The position numbers were made by a program, and so were the translations under genes. Positions 62,798 to 64,000 of a stretch of DNA of 64,000 nucleotides are shown here, piece by piece. Within the stretch, counting starts at the first letter, position 1, and each line of letters opens with the position of its first letter. Location: positions 124,001-188,000 of the forward strand of contig NZ_JAAVLX010000006.1 of NCBI RefSeq assembly GCF_013114825.1, in the 5' to 3' direction. The notes under the pieces are model-generated. The model worked only from the letters and a program-made list of their open reading frames with translations, ran no database searches and was not told the DNA's origin. This DNA comes from Bradyrhizobium australiense (GTDB taxonomy: Bacteria; Pseudomonadota; Alphaproteobacteria; Rhizobiales; Xanthobacteraceae).

Positions 62798-64000
62798 ATG
62801 ACGGATCACCGCCAGATAACCGCGCCGCGGTCAGCGCATTTGAGTGCGCGCCTCGAAGAGGCGATCGACCATTTGTCGCTCGGTATCGTCGTCTTCGACG
62901 AGAGGCGCGAGGTCGTTTTCTGCAACCGCCGCTACAGGGAAATGTACGGGCTCTCGCCTGAACAGGTGAAGCCGGGAACACCGACCCAAGAACTCATTCG
63001 GCACCGGCTGAATCTCGGCCTGAAGGTGCAGGTCGCGGTCGATGATTATATCCGTGAGCGCGTTGGTCGCGACATCGCACTCGACACCACCGTGCAGGAG
63101 TTCACCGACGGCCGGATCGTTGCCTACACCGTCTATCCGATGCCCGGCGGCGGCGGGATGGCGACCCACGAGGACATCACGGAGCGCGAAGAGCTCAATG
63201 CCCGGCTGAAGAAACAATACGAGCGCGGAAAAGAACAAGAGGAAGCCCTGCGCGTCAGGAACTTCCAGTTCGACACCGCGATCAACAACATGTCGCAGGG
63301 GCTTTGCTTCTTCGATGCCGACCACCGCCTGATCGTCTGCAACGACCGCTTCGTGGAGATGTACGACATTGCGCCCGAACGCGTCAGCCCCGGCATGTCG
63401 CTCATCGAGATCGTCGACCTGCGCTTCGAAGCCGGCAGCTTCCCCGCCATGACACGGGACGAATATCTGCAATGGCGCACCAACGTGGCGGTTTCCAATG
63501 AAGCCAAAGACAGCATCGTCGAACTGAAGAACGGGCGTACCTTCAAGATCCGCCACCGCCCGATGCCCGGCGGCGGCTGGGTCGCGACGCATGAGGACAT
63601 CACAGAACAGCGCCAGTCCGAGGTCAAGATCGAGTACATGGCGCATCACGATGCGCTGACCGATCTTGCCAATCGGGTGCTGTTGAACGAGCGGCTCGAA
63701 TATGCGCTGGGCAGGGTTTCGGGCGGGGAAATGGTGGCCGTCCATCACCTCGATCTCGATCAGTTCAAGGCCGTAAACGATACGTTCGGCCATCCCTGCG
63801 GCGACAGGTTGCTGAGGATCGTCGCCGAACGGTTGCGCTCCCTCGTTGGTGATTCCGACACGATCGCGCGGATGGGCGGCGATGAATTCGTCATCGTGCA
63901 GGCCACGATCTCGGACCCCGCCGATGCCACTTCGCTGGCGCAGCGCGTCATCGATGCGTTGAACGAACCCTATGAAATCGACGGCCAGCAGGCCGTGATC
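62798..64000 (+). CDS. PAS-PAS-GGDEF diguanylate cyclase (3' end outside window)
   Basis: Signalling enzyme expected to make cyclic di-GMP. The frame is open from the ATG at 62798 to the window edge (401 codons). Two similar PAS-like domains come first: DHLSLGIVVFDERREVVFCNRRY with PMPGGGGMATHEDITEREE, and NNMSQGLCFFDADHRLIVCNDRF with PMPGGGWVATHEDITEQRQ. The cyclase domain begins HHDALTDLANRVLLNERLEYAL, has DLDQFKAVNDTFGHPCGDRLL and the active-site MGGDEFVIVQ intact. An EAL domain may follow outside the window, as often in this group. No signal peptide or membrane helix is seen, so it is probably cytoplasmic. Cyclic di-GMP commonly controls pili and attachment, but a link to the tad locus is only a guess. 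Confidence 0.93.
   Translation, partial: MTDHRQITAPRSAHLSARLEEAIDHLSLGIVVFDERREVVFCNRRYREMYGLSPEQVKPGTPTQELIRHRLNLGLKVQVAVDDYIRERVGRDIALDTTVQEFTDGRIVAYTVYPMPGGGGMATHEDITEREELNARLKKQYERGKEQEEALRVRNFQFDTAINNMSQGLCFFDADHRLIVCNDRFVEMYDIAPERVSPGMSLIEIVDLRFEAGSFPAMTRDEYLQWRTNVAVSNEAKDSIVELKNGRTFKIRHRPMPGGGWVATHEDITEQRQSEVKIEYMAHHDALTDLANRVLLNERLEYALGRVSGGEMVAVHHLDLDQFKAVNDTFGHPCGDRLLRIVAERLRSLVGDSDTIARMGGDEFVIVQATISDPADATSLAQRVIDALNEPYEIDGQQAVI

Overview
The window is high-GC DNA from an alphaproteobacterium, almost certainly in or near Bradyrhizobium or Rhodopseudomonas (Nitrobacteraceae). This rests on gene content: a split tad/cpa pilus locus, a CycM-type anchored cytochrome c, a pimeloyl-CoA (pim) style operon, PAS-GGDEF signalling, and many palindromic intergenic repeats of the kind I associate with Bradyrhizobium. 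No rRNA, tRNA, CRISPR array, phage or intact insertion sequence was seen. I could run no database search, so product names rest on reading motifs, lengths and gene order.

Layout. Positions 1-2137 hold a DEAD-box RNA helicase (5' end cut by the window), a translation initiation factor IF-1 with a basic tail, and a cold-shock protein with a long leader: a cold/RNA-remodelling group. Positions 2346-6430 hold a first pilus cluster: a TadG-like von Willebrand protein (+), then two TadE-like pseudopilins and a free-standing secretin N-domain protein (all -). Positions 6639-11506 hold four minus-strand genes in the order desaturase-B, membrane protein-B, membrane protein-A, desaturase-A: two sterol-desaturase-family hydroxylases flanking two GT-C-like membrane proteins. 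Positions 11813-21764 are the main Flp pilus locus: flp, cpaA, cpaB, cpaC, cpaD, cpaE, cpaF, tadB, tadC, with tadD convergent at the end.

Positions 21893-24110 encode a leucyl aminopeptidase and an overlapping NlpC/P60 peptidase. Positions 24250-31952 are a yejAABEF-type peptide ABC importer with two tandem binding proteins. Then come cycM (-), kdsB and pheA (+), a luciferase-like monooxygenase (-), the methionine pair metF-metH (+), and a zeta-class glutathione transferase (+).

From 41870 to 52636 everything is on the minus strand: a glutathione transferase, a GNAT acetyltransferase, glycerol kinase, and a dicarboxylate/fatty-acid beta-oxidation operon matching pimF-A-C-D-E without the pimB thiolase. 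Every gap in that operon carries a palindromic repeat. A divergent IclR-family regulator (52805) follows, separated from pimF by a 19-bp perfect palindrome. Next is a branched-chain-type ABC importer (livGFHM) with three tandem binding proteins, two of the three followed by a strong terminator before the next copy and the third by one at the end. The likely logic is that the importer takes up a dicarboxylate, fatty or aromatic-derived acid, pimA activates it, pimCD/F/E oxidise it, and the IclR protein senses it. The window closes with a glycerate 2-kinase and a PAS-PAS-GGDEF protein cut off at the right edge.
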